Source: an uncultured Erythrobacter sp. (GTDB lineage: Bacteria > Pseudomonadota > Alphaproteobacteria > Sphingomonadales > Sphingomonadaceae). From it: 64,000 nt of DNA. This document shows positions 36,969 to 44,634 of the stretch, piece after piece (the first letter of the stretch is position 1; each line of letters starts with the position of its first letter). The notes below the pieces were generated by a model. That model was given only the letters and a program-made list of their open reading frames with translations. It was not told the DNA's origin and did no database searches. A program made the position numbers and the translations under genes. The stretch lies in the NCBI GenBank assembly GCA_947503155.1, contig CANNCL010000001.1, positions 806,001 to 870,000 of the forward strand, in the 5' to 3' direction.

Positions 36969-38246
36969 CTAGGCCCGCAAACCCTGTTCTTGTGGTTCGG
37001 GCACGCGCCCATCCCCATGACTACGCTGTGCTAGCAAGAGATGGTAAACGTCGAGATAACGCCGCACATTCGTATGCCAATCGTGGCGAGATTGAACATG
37101 GTCGACGCCGCGCGCCCGGATCGCGTCCCATTCTGAGCGCGAAGAAAGCAATTCTGCCAAGGCAGCTGCGCAAGCGGCCGGGTCATCGGGCGGGAAGAGA
37201 AATCCTGTTTCGCCGTGGGTGATCAATTCGCGGTGTCCGCCGACATTGGATGCGGCAACGATTCGCCGCTGCGCCATCGCCTCCAGCGGTTTGAGCGGCG
37301 TGACGAGATCGGTGAGGCGCGAATGTTTGCGCGGATAGGCCAGCACATCGATTAGCGAATAATAGCGCTCCACCTCTGCATGTGGAACGCGGCCGGTGAA
37401 AAAGACCGATTCGGGTTCAGGCAATTTCGCTGCGGCTGCGCGCCATTCGCCGTCCATCGCGCCCGCGCCAACCAGCAAGAGCCGGGCACCGGGATGGTCT
37501 TTGCGCAAATGCGGCATGGCGGCGATCAGGTCATCGACGCCCTCATAGTCGTAAAAACTGCCGATATAGCCGATCACTGGATCGCCCGCTCGCAATCCCA
37601 ACTCATTCCCTAGCGAATCGTCGCGCGTGGGTGGGTCGCCGAATAATGTGAGATCAACACCGTTGGGCATCACGCCAATCTTTCCCGGTGCGATACCGCG
37701 CGCGATCAAATCATCGCGCAGTCCCTGACAAATGGTGAAGAGCGCATCGACGCGGCCCGCAATTTGAGTCTCTAGACTGCGGGTGAGCCGATATTTGGCT
37801 GATCCTTCGCTGCCGGTGCGGTTGCCAACAGCGGCGTCTTCCCAAAAGGCGCGGATTTCATAGACAATCGGAATGTTCAGCGCCCGCGCGGCGCGCAAAG
37901 CGCCGCCGCCATTGAGCGCGGGCGAATGGGCGTGGATGATGTCGGGCCGCCATGTTTTGGCCAGTTCTTGTATCGAAGATGACAGCGCCGCCATCTCGCG
38001 AAACTCGCTCACCATGACCGGGCCGCTTGGTTTGCCCGGCGTGCGGTGAAAGGTCAGTCCATCGAAAACTTCGTTATGTGAATCTGTTTGCGCGTCCCAT
38101 TCCGCTTCCTGATTATGCCGCTGCGATGTGATCCCGCGAACTTCCAACCCTGCGGCTTCCTGCGCCTTTAATATGGCGCGGGTGCGAAAGGTGTAGCCGC
38201 TATGCAGCGGCAGCGAATGGTCAAGGACATGAAGAATGCGCGTCAT
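36969..38246 (-). CDS. Glycosyltransferase, exosortase A system-associated
   Basis: 425 aa from MTRILHVLDH, with AAAGG about ten bases upstream; the frame extends 7 codons further up. The N-terminal LHVLDHSLPLHSGYTFRTR is the signature I associate with the PEP-CTERM/exosortase A glycosyltransferase group (TIGR04063). A GT4 (GT-B) donor-binding half follows: GYIGSFYDYEGVDDLI, VFFTGRVPHAEVERYY, and TPLKPLEAMAQRR with the conserved Glu. It probably adds a sugar in surface polysaccharide or glycoprotein synthesis in the cytoplasm. It is divergent from the O-glycosylation ligase unit with about 67 bases between starts. Confidence 0.88.
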   Translation of the reverse strand: MTRILHVLDHSLPLHSGYTFRTRAILKAQEAAGLEVRGITSQRHNQEAEWDAQTDSHNEVFDGLTFHRTPGKPSGPVMVSEFREMAALSSSIQELAKTWRPDIIHAHSPALNGGGALRAARALNIPIVYEIRAFWEDAAVGNRTGSEGSAKYRLTRSLETQIAGRVDALFTICQGLRDDLIARGIAPGKIGVMPNGVDLTLFGDPPTRDDSLGNELGLRAGDPVIGYIGSFYDYEGVDDLIAAMPHLRKDHPGARLLLVGAGAMDGEWRAAAAKLPEPESVFFTGRVPHAEVERYYSLIDVLAYPRKHSRLTDLVTPLKPLEAMAQRRIVAASNVGGHRELITHGETGFLFPPDDPAACAAALAELLSSRSEWDAIRARGVDHVQSRHDWHTNVRRYLDVYHLLLAQRSHGDGRVPEPQEQGLRA

Positions 38247-38313
38247 GGCATGAGCCTTTAGCGCCATTGTGCTTAACGCCGCGTCAACCGCGTGTCTCTA
38301 TGGCGCATAGGCA

Positions 38314-38517
38314 ATGATCGATTACATCTCTCTCGCACTTGGCCACGGGCTGCTCGCTGCCGCATTCTTGCGGCTGGTGATGCGCGATGATTTGGACGTT
38401 GATCTGCGGCTAAAAGATATTGCCGACGAAAACGATGCCGAACGCGCCGCTGCGACGAATGCGGGCCGGGCTTCTCGCCGGCGCAATCCCCGCGGAACTG
38501 ATGGCGAGAGCAACTGA
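38314..38517 (+). CDS. Small membrane-linked protein upstream of the O-glycosylation ligase
   Basis: 67 aa. One hydrophobic N-terminal helix (YISLALGHGLLAAAFLRLVM) is followed by a charged, basic and probably disordered tail. The stop codon overlaps the ATG of the next gene by one base, which argues that it is a real translated gene and not a chance frame. No family is recognised; it could be a helper of the ligase. Confidence 0.55.
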   Translation: MIDYISLALGHGLLAAAFLRLVMRDDLDVDLRLKDIADENDAERAAATNAGRASRRRNPRGTDGESN

Positions 38518-39947
38518 TGCTTGATCTCGTTTTCATCTGTTTCATCGCTTACGTGCTGATGCTTGGCCTGCGCCGCCCGTTTCTGTGGGTGCTGCTTTAT
38601 GTCTATATCGACATTATCGCGCCGCAGCGGATCGGGTATTCACTCATCACCGAATTGCAGGTTTCGCTGATCGCTTTTGCTGCGGCGTTTGGTGGATGGC
38701 TGTTGCTCGACCGCAAAGAAGGATCGCGTTTTTCACTGCGTCAATTCTTGATGCTGTTATTGCTCGTCTATTCTTGGTGGACGTTGCAGGGTTCAGCCTT
38801 TCCCGAATCGGCGGCGACCAAGTGGGATTGGGTGTGGAAAGCATTGCTGTTCGCAATCTTCCTGCCGCTAACCGTGACCACCCGCGCCCGGATAGAAGCT
38901 TTGGCGCTTACTTTGGTTCTGTCGATTGCGACGATCGTGATCGGGACAGGAATGAAGACCGTTTTGGGCGGCGGCGGTTATGGCAATCTCAAATTCTTCG
39001 TTCAGGACAATAGCGGGATCTATGAAAGCTCTACATTGGCCACAGTCGCCATCGCGCTGATCCCGCTGGTCGCTTGGTTCACCCGGTATGGCACGATCTT
39101 TCGTCCGCATTGGACCGTCAGCGTGTTTGCTTTGGCTCTCATTTTTTCCAGCTTGCTCATCCCGATCGGTACAGAGGCGCGCACCGGTCTCTTGTGTATT
39201 GCTGCGCTCGGCATCTTGTTGCTGCGTTATACAAAGCGGCGTTTTGCGTTTGTCGCGGCGGCCGGAGTGCTGGGCCTCACCGCTTTGCCGTTCTTGCCTG
39301 CGAGCTATTACGAACGCATGGCAACAATCGCTCAGCCGGGCGGCGATGAAAGCGCCTCCACCCGCGTTGCCGTGTGGGAATGGACAATCGACTATGCCAG
39401 TCGCAATCCGATGGGCGGCGGGTTCGATTCCTACCGTGCGAACAGCTTCACCTACACCATGCCTGTGCGCGAAGAGGTCGGAAACACCACCTCGGTCCAA
39501 TATCGCGAGGTCGTTGATGAAGGGCGCGCATTCCATTCGGCCCTGTTCGAAATTCTGGGCGAGCAAGGGTATCCCGGACTTATCATCTGGCTCACGCTCC
39601 ATGGGCTGGGCGTGGTCCAGATGGAGCGGATTTACCGCCGTTGGAAAGGCGCAGATGACGAATCCGAGGCGTGGATTTCACCTCTTGCCGCGTCGCTGCA
39701 AATGGCGAGCCTGATCTATCTGGTCGGCGCGCTGTTTCAGGGGATCGCGTATCAACCGGTGATGCTCATGATTATTGGGCTGCAAATCGGGCTCAATTCC
39801 TATGTGAAACGGCTCGAATCGGCAAAGGGCACATTTGCGGGGTCTGGCCCGAAACAGGCGAAGCTTTCACCGTCTGCTGCCCGCGCGGAGCGTTTGCGCA
39901 ATGCCGCAAAGGCAAAGCCAAAGAGCAAGCGTGCCGTAACGGCATAG
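38517..39947 (+). CDS. Putative O-glycosylation ligase, exosortase A-associated
   Basis: 476 aa, a polytopic membrane protein with about ten helices. The N-terminal FICFIAYVLMLGLRRPFLWV with DIIAPQRIGYS fits the TIGR03097/DUF5935 group, and the Wzy_C-type middle region carries PIGTEARTGLLCIAALG and a periplasmic loop with GGGFDSYRANSFTY and FHSALFEILGEQGYPGL. Such proteins are thought to transfer or polymerise glycans in exosortase A systems. The C-terminal 50 residues are basic and disordered. Exosortase A itself is not in this window. Confidence 0.85.
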   Translation: MLDLVFICFIAYVLMLGLRRPFLWVLLYVYIDIIAPQRIGYSLITELQVSLIAFAAAFGGWLLLDRKEGSRFSLRQFLMLLLLVYSWWTLQGSAFPESAATKWDWVWKALLFAIFLPLTVTTRARIEALALTLVLSIATIVIGTGMKTVLGGGGYGNLKFFVQDNSGIYESSTLATVAIALIPLVAWFTRYGTIFRPHWTVSVFALALIFSSLLIPIGTEARTGLLCIAALGILLLRYTKRRFAFVAAAGVLGLTALPFLPASYYERMATIAQPGGDESASTRVAVWEWTIDYASRNPMGGGFDSYRANSFTYTMPVREEVGNTTSVQYREVVDEGRAFHSALFEILGEQGYPGLIIWLTLHGLGVVQMERIYRRWKGADDESEAWISPLAASLQMASLIYLVGALFQGIAYQPVMLMIIGLQIGLNSYVKRLESAKGTFAGSGPKQAKLSPSAARAERLRNAAKAKPKSKRAVTA

Positions 39948-40083
39948 CTTCACATGCCCTAAAACGCGCGCTTGCATACGTTGCACTGGCGGGTTTGATA
40001 CGCCATGTAGCCTCTCAATTGAAGCGTCCGCGCCCGGCATTGCTGGGGCGATTGGTGGACGTAAGGATGAGAGGAAGAACCCT

Positions 40084-40533
40084 ATGACACCGCAAGAATT
40101 GGCCGCAAAAGTCGGCGAAACAATCGGCACCAGCGAATGGGTCGAAATGAGCCAAGAAAAGATCAACATGTTCGCGGATGCGACCGGTGATCACCAATTC
40201 ATCCACGTCAACGAAGAAGCCGCAAAGATGACGCCATTTGGCGGAACCATCGCCCACGGTTTCATGACGCTGTCGATGATGCCTTATCTTGGCGCGAACA
40301 GCGACACGCCGAAACTTGATGGCGTGAAAATGGGCGTCAATTATGGCGGCAACAAATGCCGTTTCCTCGCCCCAGTGCGCGCGGGAAAACGTATTCGCGG
40401 CATCTGGAAATTGACCGAAATGAATGAAAAGCGCCCGGGTCAATGGCAACAGACCTGCGAAGTGACGATGGAAATCGAAGGCGAAGATACGCCAGCGCTC
40501 ATCTGCGAGTGGATCACACTTTACTTCGTTTAA
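40084..40533 (+). CDS. MaoC family dehydratase ((R)-enoyl-CoA hydratase type)
   Basis: 149 aa, a single hot-dog domain. The hydratase-2 motif is complete: ATGDHQFIHVNEEAA with catalytic Asp and His, then FGGTIAHGFMTLS. It interconverts 2-enoyl-CoA and 3-hydroxyacyl-CoA. An AGAGGAAG ribosome site precedes the ATG. The thiolase gene follows after about 90 bases, so both may serve one beta-oxidation or PHA-precursor route. Confidence 0.92.
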   Translation: MTPQELAAKVGETIGTSEWVEMSQEKINMFADATGDHQFIHVNEEAAKMTPFGGTIAHGFMTLSMMPYLGANSDTPKLDGVKMGVNYGGNKCRFLAPVRAGKRIRGIWKLTEMNEKRPGQWQQTCEVTMEIEGEDTPALICEWITLYFV

Positions 40534-40559
40534 GCCGACCGGTTTTTTGAATTTGAACT

Positions 40560-40579
40560 GGCCCTATTAAATTAGGGCC
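40560..40579. promoter_or_regulatory. Palindrome between the MaoC and thiolase genes
   Basis: GGCCCTA and TAGGGCC arms flank TTAAAT. A strong hairpin forms 27 bases after the MaoC stop and 47 bases before the thiolase start, but no T run follows. It may be an operator, an RNA-processing hairpin or a weak terminator. Confidence 0.4.
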
Positions 40580-40626
40580 GCCCTATCGTAGGCTTCGGCC
40601 TTACGTTTTTGAAAGGACACACCCCC

Positions 40627-41808
40627 ATGTCACGTGACGCAGTCATCGTCTCTACCGCCCGCACGCCAATTGGCCGCGCATATAAGGGCGGCTTTAATTC
40701 CACCCCTGGTGCCACACTCGGTGCCTATTCGTTCAAACCAGCCGTAGAGCGCGCCGGTATCGACGCCGCTGAAATCGACGATGTCGTTTGGGGCGCTGTC
40801 CTCACTCAGGGCACGCAGGCCGGCAACATCGCCCGCCAAGTCGCTCTGCGCGGCGGTGCGCCTGTGTCGGTTGCGGCGCAAACGATTGATCGTCAGTGTT
40901 CATCCGGCTTGATGGCGATTGCCACGGCGGCGAAGCAGATCGTTGTCGACAATATGGACGTTGTCGTTGGCGGCGGTCAGGATTCCATCTCGATGGTCCA
41001 GACCCCTGAAATGCGCGTAGCGATGGATAAATCGCTGCTCGCCATGCACGGCAATGTTTATATGCCGATGCTGCAAACGGCTGAAACCGTGGCCAAGCGC
41101 TACAATGTTAGCCGCGATGCGCAGGACGAATACGCTCTGCAATCGCAAATGCGCACAGCCGCTGGCCAAGAAGCGGGCAAATTCGATGACGAAATCGTGC
41201 CCGTCACCACGAAAATGATGGTGAAAGACAAAGCGACCGGCGAAGTCAGCGAAGTCGAGCACACATTCAGCAAGGACGAAGGCAACCGCCCAACAACGAC
41301 GCTCGAAGGTCTTCAGGGTCTTCAGCCAGTGATGGGCCCCGGCAATTGCATCACCGCCGGTAACGCGTCGCAATTGTCCGATGGTTCGTCGGCATCTGTG
41401 CTCATGGAAGCCAAGCTTGCTGAGCAAAAAGGTCTTCAACCACTTGGCCGTTATGTCGGCATGGCGGTTGCGGGCACAGAGCCTGATGAAATGGGCATTG
41501 GTCCTGTTTTCGCGATCCCGAAATTGCTCAAGCAAACCGGCCTGAAAATGGACGATATCGGCCTGTGGGAACTCAACGAAGCGTTTGCGGTGCAGGTTCT
41601 GCATTGCCGCGACACTTTGGGCATTGATAACGACATTCTCAACGTCAATGGCGGCTCGATCTCGATCGGCCACCCATACGGCATGACCGGCGCACGTTGC
41701 ACCGGCCACGCCTTGATCGAAGGCAAGCGCCGCGGTGCGAAATACGTCGTTGTGACTATGTGCGTCGGCGGCGGCATGGGCGCAGCGGGACTTTTCGAAG
41801 TGTTTTGA
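40627..41808 (+). CDS. Acetyl-CoA C-acyltransferase (thiolase)
   Basis: 393 aa from the ATG behind GAAAGGAC; an upstream TTG in frame is less likely. The nucleophilic Cys91 lies in [10 protein letters not shown], the general-base region is [10 protein letters not shown] with [10 protein letters not shown], and the second cysteine is in [13 protein letters not shown]. It cleaves 3-ketoacyl-CoA or runs in the biosynthetic direction. The chain-length preference cannot be told. It may work with the MaoC hydratase encoded just upstream. Confidence 0.94.
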   Translation: MSRDAVIVSTARTPIGRAYKGGFNSTPGATLGAYSFKPAVERAGIDAAEIDDVVWGAVLTQGTQAGNIARQVALRGGAPVSVAAQTIDRQCSSGLMAIATAAKQIVVDNMDVVVGGGQDSISMVQTPEMRVAMDKSLLAMHGNVYMPMLQTAETVAKRYNVSRDAQDEYALQSQMRTAAGQEAGKFDDEIVPVTTKMMVKDKATGEVSEVEHTFSKDEGNRPTTTLEGLQGLQPVMGPGNCITAGNASQLSDGSSASVLMEAKLAEQKGLQPLGRYVGMAVAGTEPDEMGIGPVFAIPKLLKQTGLKMDDIGLWELNEAFAVQVLHCRDTLGIDNDILNVNGGSISIGHPYGMTGARCTGHALIEGKRRGAKYVVVTMCVGGGMGAAGLFEVF

Positions 41809-41830
41809 TGGGTCTTTTTCGCTCGCGGTA

Positions 41831-41907
41831 ATTCGCTTCGCGAATACCTCCGCGGGGGCGGCCTGACCGGCCGACGCGCGGTCGCGCTTGCGAAGCCTAA
41901 TGGCTTC
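41831..41907. repeat. Cluster of three small hairpins after the thiolase gene
   Basis: ATTCGC/GCGAAT (41831-41845), CGGCC/GGCCG (41859-41873) and GAAGCC/GGCTTC (41892-41907) lie in one GC-rich stretch that codes for nothing. The style resembles the intergenic hairpins at 43123-43203 and 63066-63090. Confidence 0.45.
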
Positions 41908-41937
41908 GAGGTGCTGGTCGCAAAGAGGTTTTGATGA

Positions 41938-41972
41938 AGGCGGCTTAGGAGCGATCCTGCGCCGCCTTTTTC
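41938..41972 (+). terminator. Rho-independent terminator before the DUF4126 gene
   Basis: The stem AGGCGGC / GCCGCCT has an inner AGGA/TCCT pairing and is followed by a T-rich tail (TTTTCTTT). It should end the thiolase transcript. Confidence 0.8.
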
Positions 41973-42002
41973 TTTGTCAGCGTTTCAGGCTACATTCTTC
42001 AA

Positions 42003-42602
42003 ATGGGTATAATGGAAATCATCGGGATCGCAGGCAGTGTCAGCCTCTTGGCAGGTTGGCGGCTGTATCTGTGCGTGTTTGCAACGGGGCTAGCGATGCG
42101 GCTGGGCGCGCTTCCGGTGCCGGAGCATTTGGCGAGCCTTGGTGTGCTAGAAAACCCATGGGTTATGGGCGCGGCGGCGGTTGCGGCTATCGCGGAATTC
42201 TTCGCCGATAAAGTCATGTGGCTCGATAGTTTGTGGGACACGGTCCATACCTTCATTCGTCCGGTTGGCGGGGCATTGCTGGCGCTGACTATCGTCGATC
42301 CATCGGACCCAGCGACGCAGGTGATTGCGTTCATACTTGGCGGCGGGGCGAGCTTTCTAGCGCATGGCGGAAAGGCCAGCGCGCGCGCCGTGGTCAACAC
42401 TTCGCCAGAGCCGGTAAGCAATGCGCTGGTTTCAACCGGTGAGGACGTGGCGACCGTGGCGCTGCTGTATGTGGCGTATGAATACCCGACGGTTGCGGCG
42501 GCTGTTGCGGGCGTGTTGTTGGTGATTGTGGCCGGGCTGCTGTGGATGGCGCAGCGGATTATCAAGCGGGTGTTTTTTCGGCAGCCGAAGGCTGACAGCT
42601 AA
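42003..42602 (+). CDS. DUF4126 membrane protein
   Basis: 199 aa; an ATG three codons inside is also possible. It is a small polytopic protein with glycine-rich helices (EIIGIAGSVSLLAGWRLYLC, PWVMGAAAVAAIAEFFADKV, GVLLVIVAGLLWMAQ). The central NTSPEPVSN block and the FFADKVMWLDSLWDTVHTFI region match DUF4126 as I know it. Its role is unknown. It starts 30 bases after the terminator tail and is followed after 3 bases by the low-GC orphan gene. Confidence 0.8.
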   Translation: MGIMEIIGIAGSVSLLAGWRLYLCVFATGLAMRLGALPVPEHLASLGVLENPWVMGAAAVAAIAEFFADKVMWLDSLWDTVHTFIRPVGGALLALTIVDPSDPATQVIAFILGGGASFLAHGGKASARAVVNTSPEPVSNALVSTGEDVATVALLYVAYEYPTVAAAVAGVLLVIVAGLLWMAQRIIKRVFFRQPKADS

Positions 42603-42605
42603 CTC

Positions 42606-43112
42606 ATGACGCGAGAGGAATGGGACCAATCGAGTGATGCAACAGCCATGTTACGCGCGCTCTATGTCGAGAAACCAAAGCGTTTTCGCAAACAACTAAA
42701 GCAGGTGCATCGCTTCCTAATCGCATGCAGCTGGAAGCAAGTGCACCTTATACCTCAAGAGAGCATTCGAGAAGGTTTGAAAGGAGGCGAAAAATGGATT
42801 GCTGGCGAGATAGACAATGAAGAACTCAACCGCTTGAACTATCATGCGGAGGGGGCGGCATTCTTCCTCGATTACTGCAAAAAGCCTGAGGACATCAGGC
42901 GCATCGAAGCATGGATAGCCGGGATAAAGCAACTCAATGGGACGTCATTTGAAGCCGCCAGAGATGTTCTCAAGCGGGCAGCATACTTTGGTCAAGGTTC
43001 GATGATCTATCCAACGTTGCGACCGGGTCCATGGATCGGTCGATTGTTCGACTCAGAATTTGTCTGCGCTGATTTATTGCGCGAGCATTTGGCGCCGATC
43101 CTACCCGATTAG
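42606..43112 (+). CDS. Orphan cytoplasmic protein, Planctomycete-like N-terminal pattern
   Basis: 168 aa, no signal peptide or membrane segment. The opening MTREEWDQSSDATAMLRAL, followed by a basic helix and ACSWKQVHLIPQES and later EKWIAGEIDNEELNRL, recalls a domain common in planctomycete proteins (MTEAEW...PMLxFL...). The match is from memory and loose. The base composition is visibly lower in GC than in the neighbours, and it uses rare codons such as ATA and AGA, which suggests transfer. It lies 3 bases after DUF4126 and lacks a clear ribosome site. Confidence 0.6.
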   Translation: MTREEWDQSSDATAMLRALYVEKPKRFRKQLKQVHRFLIACSWKQVHLIPQESIREGLKGGEKWIAGEIDNEELNRLNYHAEGAAFFLDYCKKPEDIRRIEAWIAGIKQLNGTSFEAARDVLKRAAYFGQGSMIYPTLRPGPWIGRLFDSEFVCADLLREHLAPILPD

Positions 43113-43122
43113 CGATGCAAAA

Positions 43123-43203
43123 CGGTCACGCAGTGACCGCAAGGGCGCCCGCCCGCCCGCAGGCCCAAAGGGCCGAGGAAATCGCGCCCCGGGTGGGGTG
43201 CGC
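43123..43203. repeat. Three-hairpin GC-rich element between convergent genes
   Basis: CGGTCAC/GTGACCG (43123-43139), GGCCC/GGGCC (43162-43174) and GCGCCCC/GGGG-GCGC (43184-43203) follow one another. The element ends three bases before the phaZ stop codon and ten bases after the orphan's stop, so it may end transcription from both sides. Confidence 0.5.
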
Positions 43204-43206
43204 AAA

Positions 43207-44454
43207 TCAAGAATGCGCGGCCACAAATTCCTCAACCACAGGCGCAACCTTGTCGCGCCAGCGGCTGCCGTTGAAGATGCCATAATGCCCGGCCCCTTCG
43301 GCCATGTAATAGCGCTTCTTCTTCTCAGACAGGCCGCTCGCCAGCTTCAACGCCGCCTTAGTCTGACCGAGCCCTGAAATATCGTCACGTTCGCCTTCGA
43401 TGGCGAGCAGGGCAGTGTCGGTGATCTGGGTCAGGTCGACGACCTCGCCCTTATGCTCAAATGTGCCCCTGGGGATGGAGTGTTTCTGGAACACTTCCTC
43501 GACCGTTTGCAGGTAGAATTCGGCGGTCATGTCGCACACGGCGCGGTATTCGTCGTAGAAATCCTTGGTCGCCTGCGCGCTCGCATCGTCGCCAGCGGTC
43601 AGATGTTTGTACATCTCATAATGGCTCATCATGTGGCTTTGCAGGTTCATGCTCATAAACGCCGAAAGCTGCATGAAACCGGGGTAAACCTTGCGTCCAG
43701 CGCCGCGATAATTCTTTGGCACGGTCGCAATCACGCTCTGGCGGAACCATGCGATCGGACGTTTCATCGCGTGATCATTGACCGAGGTGGGGCTTTCGCG
43801 CGTATCAATCGGCCCGCCCATCATCGTCAATGTCGCGGGCGCGGCGGATGATTTGCGTTGGTTGAGCAAGGCCGTCGCGGCGAAGGCAGGAACCGAAGGC
43901 TGGCAAACCGCTAGCATATGCGGACGCTGACCGGGCGCAACGCCTTCGATATATTCAAGGAATTCGATCAGATAATCGATATAGGTGTCGAGGTTGAAAT
44001 CGCCCTCTTGCATCGGCACGGTTGAGGCGTCGGCCCAATCGGTGATGTACACTTCGTGGCTGACCAGCATCCGTTCGACCGTTCCGCGCAGCAACGTGGC
44101 GTAATGGCCGCTCATCGGAGCAACGATCAACATTTTGGGGCGCGCGGTGTCGTCGGCATCATCCACCCCGTCCAAACGGAAGCGTTTGAGATCGCCAAAA
44201 GGCCGGTTCATCACGGTCGCTTCGATCACAGGATAAAGCGAGCCGCCGCTTTCAATTTCGGTGATGCCGAAAGCAGGTTTGCCGTAAGGCGCGGTCGCAT
44301 GGGCGAACACTTCGAGCGCATTGGCGGCCATCGGCATCACACCCATTTTACCAAACGGATTGGCAGAATTGGTCATGATAGAGGCGCTGATCGAAGCGAT
44401 CGAACTGACGCTGTTCATCCAGCTGCGCTGAATTTCATAGGCGTGGTAAAGCAT
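43207..44454 (-). CDS. phaZ: Intracellular polyhydroxybutyrate depolymerase family protein
   Basis: 415 aa. The start MLYHAYEIQRSW is the typical N-terminus of intracellular depolymerases. The catalytic cysteine is probably Cys184 in AVCQPSVPA, in place of a lipase-box serine, as in the PhaZ1 type. Later family blocks include MMGGPIDTRESPTSVN, FYDEYRAVCDMTAEFYLQTV and a His near the C-terminus in EGAGHYGIFNGSRW. The enzyme mobilises stored PHB in the cytoplasm. phaB at 13868 belongs to the same metabolism. A palindrome lies 80 bases upstream. Confidence 0.9.
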   Translation of the reverse strand: MLYHAYEIQRSWMNSVSSIASISASIMTNSANPFGKMGVMPMAANALEVFAHATAPYGKPAFGITEIESGGSLYPVIEATVMNRPFGDLKRFRLDGVDDADDTARPKMLIVAPMSGHYATLLRGTVERMLVSHEVYITDWADASTVPMQEGDFNLDTYIDYLIEFLEYIEGVAPGQRPHMLAVCQPSVPAFAATALLNQRKSSAAPATLTMMGGPIDTRESPTSVNDHAMKRPIAWFRQSVIATVPKNYRGAGRKVYPGFMQLSAFMSMNLQSHMMSHYEMYKHLTAGDDASAQATKDFYDEYRAVCDMTAEFYLQTVEEVFQKHSIPRGTFEHKGEVVDLTQITDTALLAIEGERDDISGLGQTKAALKLASGLSEKKKRYYMAEGAGHYGIFNGSRWRDKVAPVVEEFVAAHS

Positions 44455-44533
44455 GGTTTTGGCCCGTCCGGGTTTGCGCGCGACCCCTCACGCGGCGTGT
44501 TTTATTACACACCCAAATGGGCCTTTGCGGCTC

Positions 44534-44550
44534 ATTGTGCAATGCACAAT
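44534..44550. promoter_or_regulatory. Candidate PhaR-type operator between phaZ and the ABC exporter gene
   Basis: Perfect arms ATTGTGC and GCACAAT flank AAT, centred near 44542. It is 80 bases upstream of phaZ and 85 bases upstream of the exporter gene on the other strand. PhaR, the PHB-responsive repressor of alphaproteobacteria, is known to bind TGC/GCA-rich dyads, which fits. This is inference. Confidence 0.4.
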
Positions 44551-44634
44551 TTTCGCGTCAATCCCGTGCCGGGTCAAAACTGTGTGCTTTTTGCAGGTGA
44601 AATTTGCGCAAGTCGTGACTAGATCAGGGCAGAT

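Noticed and set aside
39420-39440. TTCGATTC-like word resembling a tRNA T-loop
   Set aside because: It codes for GGFDSYR within the O-glycosylation ligase and no cloverleaf can be drawn around it.
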